64,000 bases of DNA from Candidatus Thiodiazotropha sp. LNASS1 (GCF_964212655.1 NZ_OZ156465.1:4464001-4528000); one strand, 5' to 3'; shown: positions 26,125 through 35,598, numbered from the stretch's first letter. Program-made: numbers and translations. Notes: generated by a model from the letters alone, not told the origin.

Positions 26125-26764
26125 GAAAAAGATCCTACTGCTGTTATTAATTTTCTCTCTGACATGGCCAGTGGCGCTGAGTGCGGCGATGCCCAAAATA
26201 TTGGTTGTCGGTGACAGCTTGAGTGCCGGGTATGGTGTCACCACCGAGCGGCGATGGGTGACACTCCTGACAATGCGTCTTGAGAAGCATTGTGACTCCT
26301 TCAGCGTAGTCAATGCCAGTATCAGCGGTGACACGAGCAAGGGTGGACTAAGCCGACTTCCGGCACTTCTGACCAATCACCGGCCCGATATCGTCGTTAT
26401 CGAACTTGGCGGGAATGACGGTTTGCGTGGTATCGCCATCAAAACCATGCGGCACAATCTGCAACAGATGGTGCGTCTTGCCAAACAGACCAATGCTTCA
26501 GTGCTACTATTGGGTGTCCGCTTGCCGGCGAACTATGGCGAGGATTTCATCAATGCCTTCCACCAAGTCTATTATGATGTCGCCGAAGCGGAATCAGTTC
26601 CCCTGGTGCCCTTCTTTTTGCAGGATGTGGCCCTGGACAAGCAGCTCATGCAAGCCGATGGCGTTCATCCCAATGACCAGGCCCAGCCCGTTCTGTTGGA
26701 CAATGTTTGGCCAGAGCTACGCTCGATAATTATCGATAGAGGCCTGGTGGTCGGTTGTAATTGA
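26123..26764 (+). CDS. tesA: Periplasmic arylesterase / thioesterase I / lysophospholipase L1
   Basis: TesA is an SGNH-family hydrolase of the periplasm acting on thioesters, esters and lysophospholipids. The 213-residue product has a signal peptide (about 1-22), block I VVGDSLSAGYG with nucleophile Ser32, block III GGNDGLRG with the oxyanion Asn, and block V DGVHPND with the catalytic Asp and His. ATG 26123 overlaps the divergent ybbA start. The Shine-Dalgarno is weak (GGATGATGG), so its translation may be low or the start may be a few codons earlier at a TTG. Confidence 0.92.
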   Translation: MKKILLLLLIFSLTWPVALSAAMPKILVVGDSLSAGYGVTTERRWVTLLTMRLEKHCDSFSVVNASISGDTSKGGLSRLPALLTNHRPDIVVIELGGNDGLRGIAIKTMRHNLQQMVRLAKQTNASVLLLGVRLPANYGEDFINAFHQVYYDVAEAESVPLVPFFLQDVALDKQLMQADGVHPNDQAQPVLLDNVWPELRSIIIDRGLVVGCN

Positions 26765-26783
26765 CAAATAATGGGATTCAAGC

Positions 26784-26811
26784 TTTTATGGCCCGGAATT
26801 ATGGGTATAAT
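26784..26811 (+). promoter_or_regulatory. ffs: Promoter of the SRP RNA
   Basis: A consensus -10 box TATAAT occupies 26806-26811 and is followed 7-12 bases later by the 5' end of the SRP RNA. The corresponding -35 position (about 26783-26789) reads TTTTAT, a poor match. This is common for strong stable-RNA promoters with other upstream determinants. Confidence 0.65.
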
Positions 26812-26821
26812 CCCCAGCTCT

Positions 26822-26941
26822 TATGGCGGTAGGTATCGGTCCCCCCGCAACGAGAAGCTGTGAACCCCGTCAGGCCCGGAAGGGAGCAGCGGCAGCAGTG
26901 GCATCGTGTGCCGGGGTGTGGCTGGTACTTCCCGCCACCAT
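26822..26941 (+). ncRNA. ffs: Signal recognition particle RNA, small bacterial (4.5S) type
   Basis: The conserved domain IV hairpin is plain: CAGGCCCGGAAGGGAGCAGC (26871-26890), containing the GGAA tetraloop and the asymmetric loop bound by Ffh. It is enclosed by GAACCCCGT and by GCATCGTGTGCCGGGGTGT. The outer stem is closed by TATGGCGG at the 5' end and CCGCCACCAT at the 3' end, giving a molecule of about 120 nt, like the 114-nt E. coli 4.5S RNA. It guides Ffh to signal sequences at the ribosome. A TATAAT box precedes it. The exact ends are estimated from the pairing. Confidence 0.95.
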
Positions 26942-26977
26942 CAACAGGACCGATTAGAGAGTATCCCGCTTGAGCTT

Positions 26978-27685
26978 TCAATTTGCTGTGTAGGCCTGTT
27001 TGTAGTCGTTATACTCTGCAATCACATGTTGCATGACTTCATCCTGATAGGGCTGCAGTCCCCTTAAAGCCATATATTTAGCGCCCCGCCCAACCTGGAT
27101 TCCCGCTTCCATAAACCGAAAGTCGAGGCGTACCGTACCCTTTTTTCCCTGTATATCCAAATATGAGCCGGTGGATTCCAGCTTGGGATCACTTAGGTCG
27201 AGGCGGTCAAGATAGATCTCCATGCTCTGGTACATAACCAGTGGCCGTGCTGGGTTTATCATGACCCCCTCTGCAGCCATCAGCGGCACGAGTATGTGGG
27301 GAAACGCCTTGCCCGAGAAAGCGACATAACGGCTGGAGAGGCATCCGATCAGTTGCGGATCATGAGTGGTATCCCCTTCACGCTCGATTGAGAGGTACTG
27401 CTTGCCTGTTTCATCCACTACATCAATCTGTGACAGATCGCCGTCGGGGAAGATCACCGCATTGTCTCTCACCATGCCGGAGAAGGTGAAATGCATATGC
27501 CGGCTCAATCCGAGATAGTCGAGGGCAACTGAAAAGAGCAGGTCGCCGGGCACACAAAACATCTTTGCATCAGGATTGTGTAACGGATTGAAATCGTTAG
27601 CAATATCTTTCGCAAATCGACTGGCTTGGTCGCGCGTGAACTTGACCTGGTTACCCTTGGCAGTGAAATAGTTGGCCAACACCAT
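26978..27685 (-). CDS. DUF3581 family protein
   Basis: The 235-residue protein matches the gammaproteobacterial DUF3581 family. Recognisable parts are FTRDQASRFAKDIANDFNPLHNPDAKMFCVPGDLLFSVAL, whose D-F-N-P-(L/I)-H element resembles the hydratase dyad of MaoC-type hotdog enzymes, and a central MSRHMHFTFSGMVRDN-like segment. The function is unknown; a (3R)-hydroxyacyl-CoA dehydratase-like fold is the best guess. It is transcribed leftward toward the SRP RNA. Confidence 0.75.
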   Translation of the reverse strand: MVLANYFTAKGNQVKFTRDQASRFAKDIANDFNPLHNPDAKMFCVPGDLLFSVALDYLGLSRHMHFTFSGMVRDNAVIFPDGDLSQIDVVDETGKQYLSIEREGDTTHDPQLIGCLSSRYVAFSGKAFPHILVPLMAAEGVMINPARPLVMYQSMEIYLDRLDLSDPKLESTGSYLDIQGKKGTVRLDFRFMEAGIQVGRGAKYMALRGLQPYQDEVMQHVIAEYNDYKQAYTAN

Positions 27686-27887
27686 GACAGCAATCCCATT
27701 ATTTCAGACGTGCGCGATCATATCAGGAGCTGCTTGATCAGCATAGATGGAATCCGGATAACAGTGTGACGTACACGGGTTTTTTTCAATCGATCGACCA
27801 AACCGGAGCCATTCAAACCATCTTCGATCGGGACGATGAATGGATATGATAAAGTAGCTCTGTCTATCCACCGTGGAGTTGCCCCTG

Positions 27888-28217
27888 ATGACTTTGGATT
27901 TAGAGACGACTAAAGCCAAGTTCGGCGTCGGCGAACTTGTCTACCACCGTTTATTCGACTATCGCGGAGTCATAGTGGACGTGGACGCAAAGTTCATGCT
28001 GAGTGATGAGTGGTATGATCAGGTCGCCCGCACCCGGCCACCAAAGGATCAGCCCTGGTATCGGGTGCTGGTCCACAGCGCCAATAACGAAACCTATGTG
28101 GCAGAACGCAATCTGACAACTGATATGAGTAGAGAACCGGTCGATCATCCCTTGATAAAGGATTTTTTTGACGACTTCATTGACGGTAGATATGTCACCG
28201 GCAGGCGAGCCAACTGA
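27888..28217 (+). CDS. hspQ: Heat shock protein HspQ (hemimethylated DNA-binding, YccV)
   Basis: HspQ is a small protein that in enteric bacteria binds hemimethylated oriC/dnaA DNA and acts as a specificity factor for the Lon protease. The 109-residue sequence shows the family core KFGVGELVYHRLFDYRGVIVDVDA, the PPKDQPWYRVLVH segment and YVAERNL. The ATG at 27888 lies ten bases after GGAG; a GTG five codons earlier is in frame but lacks a ribosome-binding site. It stands alone in the rightward direction, 17 bases before a DUF3465 gene. Confidence 0.92.
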   Translation: MTLDLETTKAKFGVGELVYHRLFDYRGVIVDVDAKFMLSDEWYDQVARTRPPKDQPWYRVLVHSANNETYVAERNLTTDMSREPVDHPLIKDFFDDFIDGRYVTGRRAN

Positions 28218-28234
28218 AAACGGGTGGAGACATT

Positions 28235-28687
28235 TTGTCGCTGTTGAAAAAAATTGCCGCTGTTCTCGTTATCCTTCTTGCAGGCTATTTCGGACTGCTA
28301 CAGCAAGCGGGAAACGCCCCGGTCGGACTTCCCGGTGGATCGGAGCATTCAGTAGGCGATGATCAGATTACACGCGCCTTTCGGCAGCGGGCAAAGGATC
28401 TACGGGTAAGGGGTGAAGGAGAGGTGATCAGACTGCTTGCGGATGATCTTGACGGCAGTAGACATCAACGGTTCATCATTCGCCTGGATTCCGGCCATAC
28501 CGTATTGATTGCACACAATATCGATCTCGCACCGAGAGTGGATGCGCTCGATAAAGGCGACAGTATTGAGTTTTCCGGGATCTATGAGTGGAATGATAGG
28601 GGGGGTGTGGTGCACTGGACCCATCATGATCCTCAGGGCAGGCGGCAGGGAGGCTGGATTGAGCACCGGGGTAAGCGTTACCGGTGA
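28235..28687 (+). CDS. DUF3465 family exported protein
   Basis: The 150-residue protein has an N-terminal membrane/signal helix (about 5-24) and a DUF3465 domain resembling an OB-fold of exported proteins. Typical parts are HQRFIIRLDSGHTVLIAHNIDLAPR, DSIEFSGIYEWND and GGVVHWTHHDPQGR. The function is unknown. The likely start is TTG at 28235, seven bases after GGTGGAG; no in-frame ATG precedes the signal helix. The gene follows hspQ closely. Confidence 0.8.
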   Translation: MSLLKKIAAVLVILLAGYFGLLQQAGNAPVGLPGGSEHSVGDDQITRAFRQRAKDLRVRGEGEVIRLLADDLDGSRHQRFIIRLDSGHTVLIAHNIDLAPRVDALDKGDSIEFSGIYEWNDRGGVVHWTHHDPQGRRQGGWIEHRGKRYR

Positions 28688-28794
28688 TCATCACGGCTAT
28701 CCCCCTGTTTGTTGCCCATTGCCATGTTGCCAAATTGCTATTTGGTTTTCGATCTAGATGCGAGTCATGAATAATGCAGGAGCAGGATGAAACA

Positions 28795-29280
28795 ATGCTT
28801 GCGGTGATTCCGCATCACTCGGCCAGATGGCTGCGCTGGTTACTGTTTCTTTCCACCTGTCTGCTGCTTGCGGGCCTCTATTTGCCCATGCTGACGTTGA
28901 CCAAGTTTCTGTTTATCGCCAACTCATTTTCAGTCATATCGGGTATTCTCGAGTTGTTGCAGCGGGGGCACTGGTTTCTGTTTATTCTGGTGGGGGTGTT
29001 CAGCGTGGTACTGCCCATCTTGAAGATTCTGCTGTTATATCTGCTGCTGCAACTGCGTGAAGTCAACTCGGCCCGATATATCCGAATCCTGAGGATGATG
29101 CACGATTACGGACGTTGGGGAATGTTGGATGTCATGGTAGTTGCAGTTATGATCGTTACAGTAAAATTGGACGTAATTGCTGAGATTGAACTGCATGCCG
29201 GGCTCTATCTGTTTGCTGCAGCGGTTTTACTGATCATGTATGTCACACATCGGGTTGCCGGCTTTATACAATCAAAATGA
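28795..29280 (+). CDS. Paraquat-inducible protein A-like membrane protein
   Basis: The 161-residue protein is a single PqiA domain of four membrane helices. The diagnostic parts are LYLPMLTLTKF, FSVISGILELLQRGHWFLFILVGVFSVVLPILKILLLYLLL and the MMHDYGRWGMLDVMVVAVMIVTVKL loop-helix. E. coli PqiA has two such domains and helps maintain envelope lipid homeostasis with the MCE protein PqiB; here there is no MCE partner. ATG 28795 has AGGA seven bases upstream; an ATG seven codons earlier is also in frame. The stop overlaps the ybaK start as ATGA. Confidence 0.85.
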   Translation: MLAVIPHHSARWLRWLLFLSTCLLLAGLYLPMLTLTKFLFIANSFSVISGILELLQRGHWFLFILVGVFSVVLPILKILLLYLLLQLREVNSARYIRILRMMHDYGRWGMLDVMVVAVMIVTVKLDVIAEIELHAGLYLFAAAVLLIMYVTHRVAGFIQSK

Positions 29281-29744
29281 CACCGGCAGTCAACACCGCG
29301 AAAAAGGCAGGGATCAGGTTTCAGACCCATGCTTATGAACACGATTCGGCGCATCCATCCTATGGTATGGAAGCGGCTGAAAAGCTTGGTATTCCTCCTG
29401 AACGGGTATTCAAGACACTGGTGGTTAGGCTGGATGGCAGGGAATTGGCTGTGGCAGTAGTTCCAGTCTCGTCGCAGCTTGATCTGAAGGCGTTCGCAAA
29501 AACGGTGAATGTGAAGAAAGTTGCCATGGCCGATGCCAAGCAAGTGGAGCGAAGCACCGGCTATGTCTTGGGTGGTGTCAGTCCATTGGGCCAGAAAAAG
29601 CGCCTGTTAACCCTGATAGATCGTTCCGCTATCGATTTCCCCACGCTCTTCGTAAGCGCCGGACGACGCGGCCTGGAGATCGAATTGGCCGCTGATGATC
29701 TGTTGAAATTGTTGAATGCGCGCCTGGCGGAGATTGCCAAATGA
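29277..29744 (+). CDS. ybaK: Cys-tRNA(Pro)/Cys-tRNA(Cys) deacylase
   Basis: YbaK hydrolyses cysteine misattached to tRNA(Pro) in trans to prolyl-tRNA synthetase. The 155 residues show the family's KTLVV(R)LDG core, the DAKQVERSTGYVLGGVSPLGQKKRL segment and the conserved catalytic lysine region (FKTLVV). Its ATG overlaps the stop of the PqiA-like gene by four bases. The downstream 184 bases lead to the DAHP synthase gene. Confidence 0.93.
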   Translation: MTPAVNTAKKAGIRFQTHAYEHDSAHPSYGMEAAEKLGIPPERVFKTLVVRLDGRELAVAVVPVSSQLDLKAFAKTVNVKKVAMADAKQVERSTGYVLGGVSPLGQKKRLLTLIDRSAIDFPTLFVSAGRRGLEIELAADDLLKLLNARLAEIAK

Positions 29745-29928
29745 AAGCCCAGGCCAAGACAACCCGCAGGCAATTCCTCCGCAAACATATCCGGGTTATA
29801 AATGCCCCCTTCCCGGATTGTATTTTCCTTATGCAATCAACTAACCTGTCAATGTAAGCCATTAATAATTGAAACTTGACGCAAGTCCATTGCTAGAGTT
29901 TTACAAGCAACGCCCAAAGGTATTTGTG

Positions 29929-31002
29929 ATGACGGTTGAGCGGCCGATAATTGATAGCCGGGTATCCAATATTCGGGTATCCAGCACCCACAGATTGATT
30001 CGTCCTCTCGATCTGTTACAGGAGATGCCGATTGGTGACACCCTCTATGAGCATGTGCTCGAGGTGCGCAACACCATTCATAACATCATAGCCGGCGATG
30101 ACCAACGCCCATTGGTTATCGTCGGGCCCTGTTCGATACATGATCCATCTGCGGCCATGGATTATGCCCAAAGACTCAAGCCATTGGCAGATGCGCTGAG
30201 TGACCGGTTGTATATTGTGATGCGAGTCTATTTTGAAAAGCCCCGCACGACAATCGGCTGGAAAGGCTTGATCAACGATCCCGAGATGAACGGATCATTC
30301 GATATGGGTAAGGGTTTACACCTGGCGAGGAAACTGCTGCTAGATATCAATGGTCTCGGATTGGCTACGGCCACCGAGATTCTCGAGCCGTTCACACCGC
30401 AATATATCGGTGATCTGCTCGGCTGGGTGGCGATTGGAGCACGCACCACAGAGAGCCAGACCCATCGCCAGATGGCATCCGGCCTGTCGGCGCCGGTGGG
30501 ATTCAAAAATTCCACCGACGGTAACACCAAGGTTGCGGTTGATGCCATGTTGTCCGCCGCCAGCTCGCATACCTTTCTGGGCATCAACGAGCACGGTGAA
30601 ACCTCAATCGTTGAAACCACGGGCAATAGTGATACCCACCTGATCCTGCGGGGTGGCAGTCAAGGCGCGAATTATGATCAACAAGATGTGTTCAAGGCTG
30701 CGGAAATGCTGCGATCAAAGGCGCTCAATCAGAGATTGATGGTCGACTGTTCGCATGCCAATAGCGGAAAAAACTACACACGTCAGGTTATGGTTTGGGA
30801 CAATCTCATAGCGCAGATCTGCCGGGCAAGAAGTGATGGTGAACCGTCTTATATTCTTGGGGCGATGCTGGAGAGCCATATCAACGCCGGTCGACAGGAT
30901 ATCAAGGGTGATCTGGACTATGGTGTATCGGTCACGGATGCCTGTATCGACTGGAAAACCACGGAACAGTTATTGCGGCGCGGCTATCAGGAGTTGGGTT
31001 GA
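29929..31002 (+). CDS. 3-deoxy-7-phosphoheptulonate (DAHP) synthase, class I AroG/F/H type
   Basis: This is the first enzyme of the shikimate pathway, condensing phosphoenolpyruvate and erythrose 4-phosphate. The 357-residue product (E. coli AroG is 350) has VIVGPCSIHDP, MRVYFEKPRTTIGWKGLINDP, the IGARTTESQTHRQMASGLS PEP-binding region, and VDCSHANSGKN. ATG 29929 is chosen after AAAGG; an upstream TTG would add 20 residues not typical of the family. Which aromatic amino acid inhibits it cannot be read reliably from sequence alone, so no isozyme symbol is given. Confidence 0.93.
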   Translation: MTVERPIIDSRVSNIRVSSTHRLIRPLDLLQEMPIGDTLYEHVLEVRNTIHNIIAGDDQRPLVIVGPCSIHDPSAAMDYAQRLKPLADALSDRLYIVMRVYFEKPRTTIGWKGLINDPEMNGSFDMGKGLHLARKLLLDINGLGLATATEILEPFTPQYIGDLLGWVAIGARTTESQTHRQMASGLSAPVGFKNSTDGNTKVAVDAMLSAASSHTFLGINEHGETSIVETTGNSDTHLILRGGSQGANYDQQDVFKAAEMLRSKALNQRLMVDCSHANSGKNYTRQVMVWDNLIAQICRARSDGEPSYILGAMLESHINAGRQDIKGDLDYGVSVTDACIDWKTTEQLLRRGYQELG

Positions 31003-31144
31003 GTGGTGATTGGCCATGTGACTGATGAGAACGGGCACCGGATGAATATTGAAAATGAAAACAAGCGTGGGGCCCGGCAGTCGCTATAATGTTGCTCGTT
31101 TTTTTAATGGTTGTTATTCCAGTCATCAATAGGAGGCATCAATA

Positions 31145-31903
31145 GTGCCGCAGTCATTGGAGAAGGATTTGCAAACCCTGGCAGATGCAAGGGTTTTTTT
31201 TGGGCATCAATCCGTCGGCAAAAACATTATCGCCGGTATAGAGGAACTATCAGGGGATTATCAAGAGATCGATTTGAATATAACGGGGAATAGTACTGAG
31301 GTCGGTGGTACCTCCTGTTGTCTGCTGCATACCGCGGTGGGCAAGAATACCGATCCGCTTAGTAAATGTGTCGATTTTGGCAGGATCCTCGATCAGCAGC
31401 TGATCGGAAAGATCGATTACGCACTGTTGAAATTTTGCTATATCGATATCAACCGTGATTCTGATGTGACAAAGTTATTCGAAGACTTCAAACGAACCAT
31501 GGATGATCTTATAGACAGGCATCCCGAGATTACTTTCATACATGCCACGGTGCCGCTCAGACACTCTCCCGGCGGACTGGGGGTCTGGATAAGAGAACTT
31601 CTTGGAAGGCCCAACAACAGTAAACTGGACAATATCAAGCGTAACCAATTCAATCACTTACTGCGCACCCACTACACTCAATCACCCATCGTGGATATTG
31701 CGGCAAGCGAATCCACCTATCCCGATGGTAAAAGGGAGACGTTCAAAATGGATGGCCAGACCTATTATTCACTGATCGGGGAGTACACCGATGACGGCGG
31801 ACATTTGAATGAAAATGGGCGTCGCCGGGTAGCCTCTGCATTCGTCCGTGAGCTTGCGCAGATTATTCGCAACCATCCCAGGATAGATCCAGGCAGGGCC
31901 TAA
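31145..31903 (+). CDS. SGNH/GDSL-hydrolase-like protein, function unknown
   Basis: The 252-residue protein resembles a little-studied branch of SGNH-fold hydrolases. It begins almost at once with RVFFGHQSVGKNII (residues 16-28), where the F-G-H-Q-S-V-G block replaces the usual G-D-S. A KFCYIDI strand and an IHATVPL strand follow. The C-terminal DDGGHLNENG (His220) sits where the catalytic Asp-x-x-His lies. There is no signal peptide, which suggests a cytoplasmic protein. A GTG start at 31145 has AGGAGG nine bases upstream. It follows the DAHP synthase gene by 142 bases but shares no obvious pathway with it. Confidence 0.65.
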   Translation: MPQSLEKDLQTLADARVFFGHQSVGKNIIAGIEELSGDYQEIDLNITGNSTEVGGTSCCLLHTAVGKNTDPLSKCVDFGRILDQQLIGKIDYALLKFCYIDINRDSDVTKLFEDFKRTMDDLIDRHPEITFIHATVPLRHSPGGLGVWIRELLGRPNNSKLDNIKRNQFNHLLRTHYTQSPIVDIAASESTYPDGKRETFKMDGQTYYSLIGEYTDDGGHLNENGRRRVASAFVRELAQIIRNHPRIDPGRA

Positions 31904-32243
31904 AAACTTCCATCCCGGCGCAGTCAATCTTGGCAATAGACCGACTACATGCGATTGATGGCTTGCAGCGAAAATATTTCACACACCGCACGAGTTTCAC
32001 GCTCTTGTTCAGTGTTTCCAGGGCTCAAGATTCTTATATTCGGAAAGGAGATTAATCTCTCTTCGGGCTTAGGAATCCAATCCCTGGACTGTTCAAGCAA
32101 GTCTGGCAGGTGCCGATATGTCTGAATGTGTGTGTCGATGGAGCGGAAGATCTTGATCGAGCAACGAGTGTCGGCACAATTGAGTAAGCATCTCCCGGGT
32201 GGAGAAGGATAGATTGAGTGGTTCCCCGAGGTAACAACAAATT
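31904..32243. other. Intergenic region with one small palindrome
   Basis: No gene is supported in these 340 bases. The only structure seen is a perfect 12-base palindrome, GAGATTAATCTC, at 32048-32059. No convincing promoter or RNA gene was recognised. Confidence 0.4.
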
Positions 32244-33134
32244 ATGATACCTGATCACGATACTGATGCCTTGCAGGCCGATATCTCCTCTCTGGAAAGC
32301 AAGCGGCAAATTCTCAAACAGATCGTCGATATCACCAAGGCGATCGAGAATATGCAGGATAGTCTCAATGCCGTGTTGGTGCTTGGTGTCGATTCCAAGG
32401 ATATACCGGAGGATGCACTCAACCTTTACAGCTCACTGAGCGACAATCTGCGTAACCTGCCGGTCAGCAGGATTAAGGAGTATTTCAACAATCTTGAGTT
32501 GATTGTTAAGGGGCAGTTGGACAAGATTCTACGCTACTCCGGTCTCGATTTTTCCGATAATGAGGGTATCGAATTTATCTCACTTTCCAGTGACGAGAGC
32601 GAAATCAATCCCTTTGATCTGCTCGATGAATTCAAGCGCACGGCACAAACCGCGGTTTCTTTAAGGGTATTGCTGCGCAAGCGCGGGGCTGCCACACCCG
32701 GATCACCGGTTCCCGTCTCACCGGCAACCATAAAATCTCAACTTCGGCAGTTGGAAAATCAGGAGAACCGGCAACGCTCCAAGGCCAAGGAGAAGATTCT
32801 CGAGATGCAGGAAGATGTCAAGGGAATGCTTGAAAACCCCAACTACCCCGATGGTATGAAACAGATGTTAAGAGGCGTCGTTGCCAATCTGGATAGGGAT
32901 GTCAAACTGCTGGAGAAGGGTGTATCCCTGAATAAACTGAGCTTTGTCCTGAAGTCGGAAGATGTCGTGAGTGTGGAGGAGCCGAATATAGAACTTGAAG
33001 AGATCGAAGTAATCGAGATTGGCGGTGTTGAAGAGGATGCGGCGGATATGAGCTTTTCCGCTGCAGCCAGCCGTTGGCTCAACAGCCCTTGGGATGTCAC
33101 CTGGGGTGATGTCACCAATGACAAAAAGTCGTGA
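32244..33134 (+). CDS. Hypothetical coiled-coil protein
   Basis: The 296-residue protein has no signal peptide or membrane helix. It begins with a long predicted coiled coil (LQADISSLESKRQILKQIVDITKAIENMQDSL) and has a second charged helix around 170-200 (QLRQLENQENRQRSKAKEKILEM). A Pro/Ser-rich spacer near 155 and an acidic tail (EEPNIELEEIEVIEIGGVEEDAAD) follow. No family is recognised. It is a single gene ahead of maeB, with GAGGTAAC upstream of the ATG. Confidence 0.65.
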   Translation: MIPDHDTDALQADISSLESKRQILKQIVDITKAIENMQDSLNAVLVLGVDSKDIPEDALNLYSSLSDNLRNLPVSRIKEYFNNLELIVKGQLDKILRYSGLDFSDNEGIEFISLSSDESEINPFDLLDEFKRTAQTAVSLRVLLRKRGAATPGSPVPVSPATIKSQLRQLENQENRQRSKAKEKILEMQEDVKGMLENPNYPDGMKQMLRGVVANLDRDVKLLEKGVSLNKLSFVLKSEDVVSVEEPNIELEEIEVIEIGGVEEDAADMSFSAAASRWLNSPWDVTWGDVTNDKKS

Positions 33135-33218
33135 TAGGTAATTATCCCTGCACCATTCAAACTGGACAATCCACCTCACTACTGGTTTAATGCCAATATA
33201 TTAATAGTACTGCTTTTT

Positions 33219-33256
33219 AGTATTTATCCAGTAAATACTTACTATAGTTCAACTAT
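33219..33256 (+). promoter_or_regulatory. Two adjacent dyads upstream of maeB, candidate operators
   Basis: AGTATTTA-TCCAG-TAAATACT (33219-33239) has a perfect 8-bp stem. It is followed five bases later by the perfect 13-base palindrome ATAGTT-C-AACTAT (33244-33256). Both lie in AT-rich DNA 63-100 bases before the maeB start, where a promoter would be. They look like binding sites for a dimeric regulator rather than a terminator, as no T run or GC-rich stem is present. Confidence 0.45.
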
Positions 33257-33318
33257 TGTTTAACCCTCGGCTACACTCTACTGAATCACTGACCACCTGA
33301 ATCGAGGACAATCACTTT

Positions 33319-35598
33319 ATGCCTCAAGAGTTGAGACAGGCAGCGCTCGACTATCATCGCTTTCCCAAACCAGGCAAGCTTGAAATCAAGGCCACCAAAC
33401 CGATGGCCAACCAGAGAGATTTGGCACTCGCCTATTCACCTGGTGTAGCTGTCGCCTGTGAAGAGATTGAAGCGGATCCCAATAAAGCGGCGGACTATAC
33501 CGCCCGGGGCAATCTGGTGGCTGTCGTCAGTAATGGTACGGCGGTTCTCGGTCTCGGCTCTATCGGCAGTCTAGCCTCCAAACCGGTGATGGAAGGCAAG
33601 GCGGTACTGTTCAAGCAGTTTGCCGATATCGATGTCTTCGATATCGAAATCGATGAACAGGATCCCCAACTCTTCATAGAAACGGTGGCTCGGCTGGAAC
33701 CCAGCTTCGGTGGCATCAATCTGGAAGATATCAAGGCACCCGATTGCTTCATTATTGAGAAGGCGCTCAAGGAGCGCATGAATATCCCGGTGTTCCATGA
33801 CGATCAGCATGGCACTGCGATTGTGGTTTGTGCCGCAATTCTAAACGGTCTCAAGCTGGTGGGTAAGGCAATCGAGGAGGTCAGGCTGGTGACCGCAGGT
33901 GCGGGTGCAGCTGCTCTGGCATGCCTCGGATTGCTGATCGACATGGGGATGAAAAGGGAGCATATCATCGTCACCGATGTCGCCGGTGTGGTCTATAAAG
34001 GCAGGACCGGTGATATGGATCCCTACAAGAGCGCCTATCTCGCCGATACCCCTCATCGTACTTTGGAGCAGGCCCTGGAAGGGGCCGATATATTTTTGGG
34101 GCTATCCGCAGCCGGTGTGCTGAAAGCGGAATGGCTACCGAAGATGGCGGCCGATCCTCTCATCCTGGCGCTGGCAAATCCGACCCCGGAGGTAATGCCT
34201 GAAGAGGCGAAGGCAGTCCGGCCGGATGCGATCCTGGCGACTGGCCGTACTGACTATCCCAACCAGGTCAATAATGTTCTCTGTTTTCCATTCCTGTTTC
34301 GCGGAGCCCTCGACGTGGGGGCGAGCGAGATCAATCGTGATATGAAATTGGCCTGTGTACGCGCGATTGCCGAGATGGCTCATGTGGAGTCCTCTGATGT
34401 GGTGCGTTCCGCCTATGGCGGCCAACAATTGCAGTTTGGACCAGAGTATCTGATTCCGAAACCGTTTGATCCACGTTTGATGGAAAACGTGCCCTATGCT
34501 GTTGCGGTTGCGGCAATGGAGTCAGGGGTTGCGCAACGACCGATAGTCGACCTGGAGAACTATCGTAACCGCTTGCAGCAGAGGGTCTTTCGATCCAGCA
34601 TAACCATGCGTCCGGTGTTTGAGCGGGCACGTGATGAGTTGCGGCGGGTGGTTTATGCCGAGGGTGAGGAGGAGCGTATCCTCGAGGTGGCTCAACAGGC
34701 GATTGATCAGGGAATTGCCATACCTGTCCTGATTGGCCGGCGTGAGATCATTAATAAACGTATCGCCTCCCTTGGCTTGAGGATGCAGGAAGGGGCCGAT
34801 TTCGAACTTCTCGACCCATTTGATAATCCCCGCTTCGAAAGTTATGCCGAGACCTTGTTTGATCAGGTTCAGCGACGGGGCTATTCACCCAAGGAGGCGC
34901 GTAATATACTGCGGCAAAACTATACTGTACTGGCGTCCGTGGTGGTGGCATCAGGCGATGCCGATGCCATGATCTGCGGCACGGTAGGCCGGTATTGGAC
35001 CCATATCGACTATGTACGTGAGATTATTGGCACCGAGAACGGCATCAATAAACTCACCTCCATGAATGCCCTTGTATTACAGTCCGGTACGCTTTTCATG
35101 GCGGATGCCTATGTACAGGAGGATCCCTCGGCAGAGGATATTGCAGAAATCGTCTCGCTCTGTGTTGAAGAGGTATTGTGGTTCGGTATCGAGCCCAAGG
35201 TTGCGCTGGTTTCCCACTCAAACTTCGGTAGTCACGATTCTGCTTCAGCGGTTAAAATGCGTGAAGCATTGGCAATGGTTCGCAAAAGTATGCCCGAGCT
35301 GGAAATCGAGGGTGAGATGCATGCCGATCTGGCGTTGTCTGAACAGTTACGTTTTGTTCGCTTCCCCAAATCACGGCTCAGGGACCGGGCGAATCTGCTG
35401 ATCATGCCTAATCAGGATGCAGCCAATGTGGCATTCAATATGTTGAAAGTGCTCGGTGATGGGATCGCTATCGGGCCGATTCTGATAGGCTGTGCGAAAT
35501 CGGCCCATGTGGTCACACCCAGTATCAGCGTACGTGGTTTATTGAACATGACTGCACTCGCTTCCGTACGCGCCAGTTGTATGATGCGCAAGGACTGA
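33319..35598 (+). CDS. maeB: NADP-dependent malic enzyme with C-terminal phosphotransacetylase-like domain
   Basis: MaeB decarboxylates malate to pyruvate and NADPH. The 759 residues are the same length as E. coli MaeB. Residues 1-430 are the malic enzyme: the N-terminal [36 protein letters not shown] and [16 protein letters not shown] nucleotide-binding stretch. Residues ~430-759 form the PTA-like regulatory domain ([21 protein letters not shown] and a final [17 protein letters not shown]). That domain is not catalytic in E. coli but binds acetyl-CoA. Two dyads lie upstream. It precedes the sdh operon and could share carbon flow with it. Confidence 0.95.
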   Translation: MPQELRQAALDYHRFPKPGKLEIKATKPMANQRDLALAYSPGVAVACEEIEADPNKAADYTARGNLVAVVSNGTAVLGLGSIGSLASKPVMEGKAVLFKQFADIDVFDIEIDEQDPQLFIETVARLEPSFGGINLEDIKAPDCFIIEKALKERMNIPVFHDDQHGTAIVVCAAILNGLKLVGKAIEEVRLVTAGAGAAALACLGLLIDMGMKREHIIVTDVAGVVYKGRTGDMDPYKSAYLADTPHRTLEQALEGADIFLGLSAAGVLKAEWLPKMAADPLILALANPTPEVMPEEAKAVRPDAILATGRTDYPNQVNNVLCFPFLFRGALDVGASEINRDMKLACVRAIAEMAHVESSDVVRSAYGGQQLQFGPEYLIPKPFDPRLMENVPYAVAVAAMESGVAQRPIVDLENYRNRLQQRVFRSSITMRPVFERARDELRRVVYAEGEEERILEVAQQAIDQGIAIPVLIGRREIINKRIASLGLRMQEGADFELLDPFDNPRFESYAETLFDQVQRRGYSPKEARNILRQNYTVLASVVVASGDADAMICGTVGRYWTHIDYVREIIGTENGINKLTSMNALVLQSGTLFMADAYVQEDPSAEDIAEIVSLCVEEVLWFGIEPKVALVSHSNFGSHDSASAVKMREALAMVRKSMPELEIEGEMHADLALSEQLRFVRFPKSRLRDRANLLIMPNQDAANVAFNMLKVLGDGIAIGPILIGCAKSAHVVTPSISVRGLLNMTALASVRASCMMRKD

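Noticed and set aside
26125-26376. N-terminal extension of ybbA by 84 residues
   Set aside because: It runs antisense through tesA, lacks a ribosome-binding site, and would make the ATPase much longer than its family.
26761-26766. TTGACA as -35 box of the SRP RNA promoter
   Set aside because: It is 39 bases from the TATAAT box, far beyond the 16-18 base spacing, and overlaps the tesA stop.
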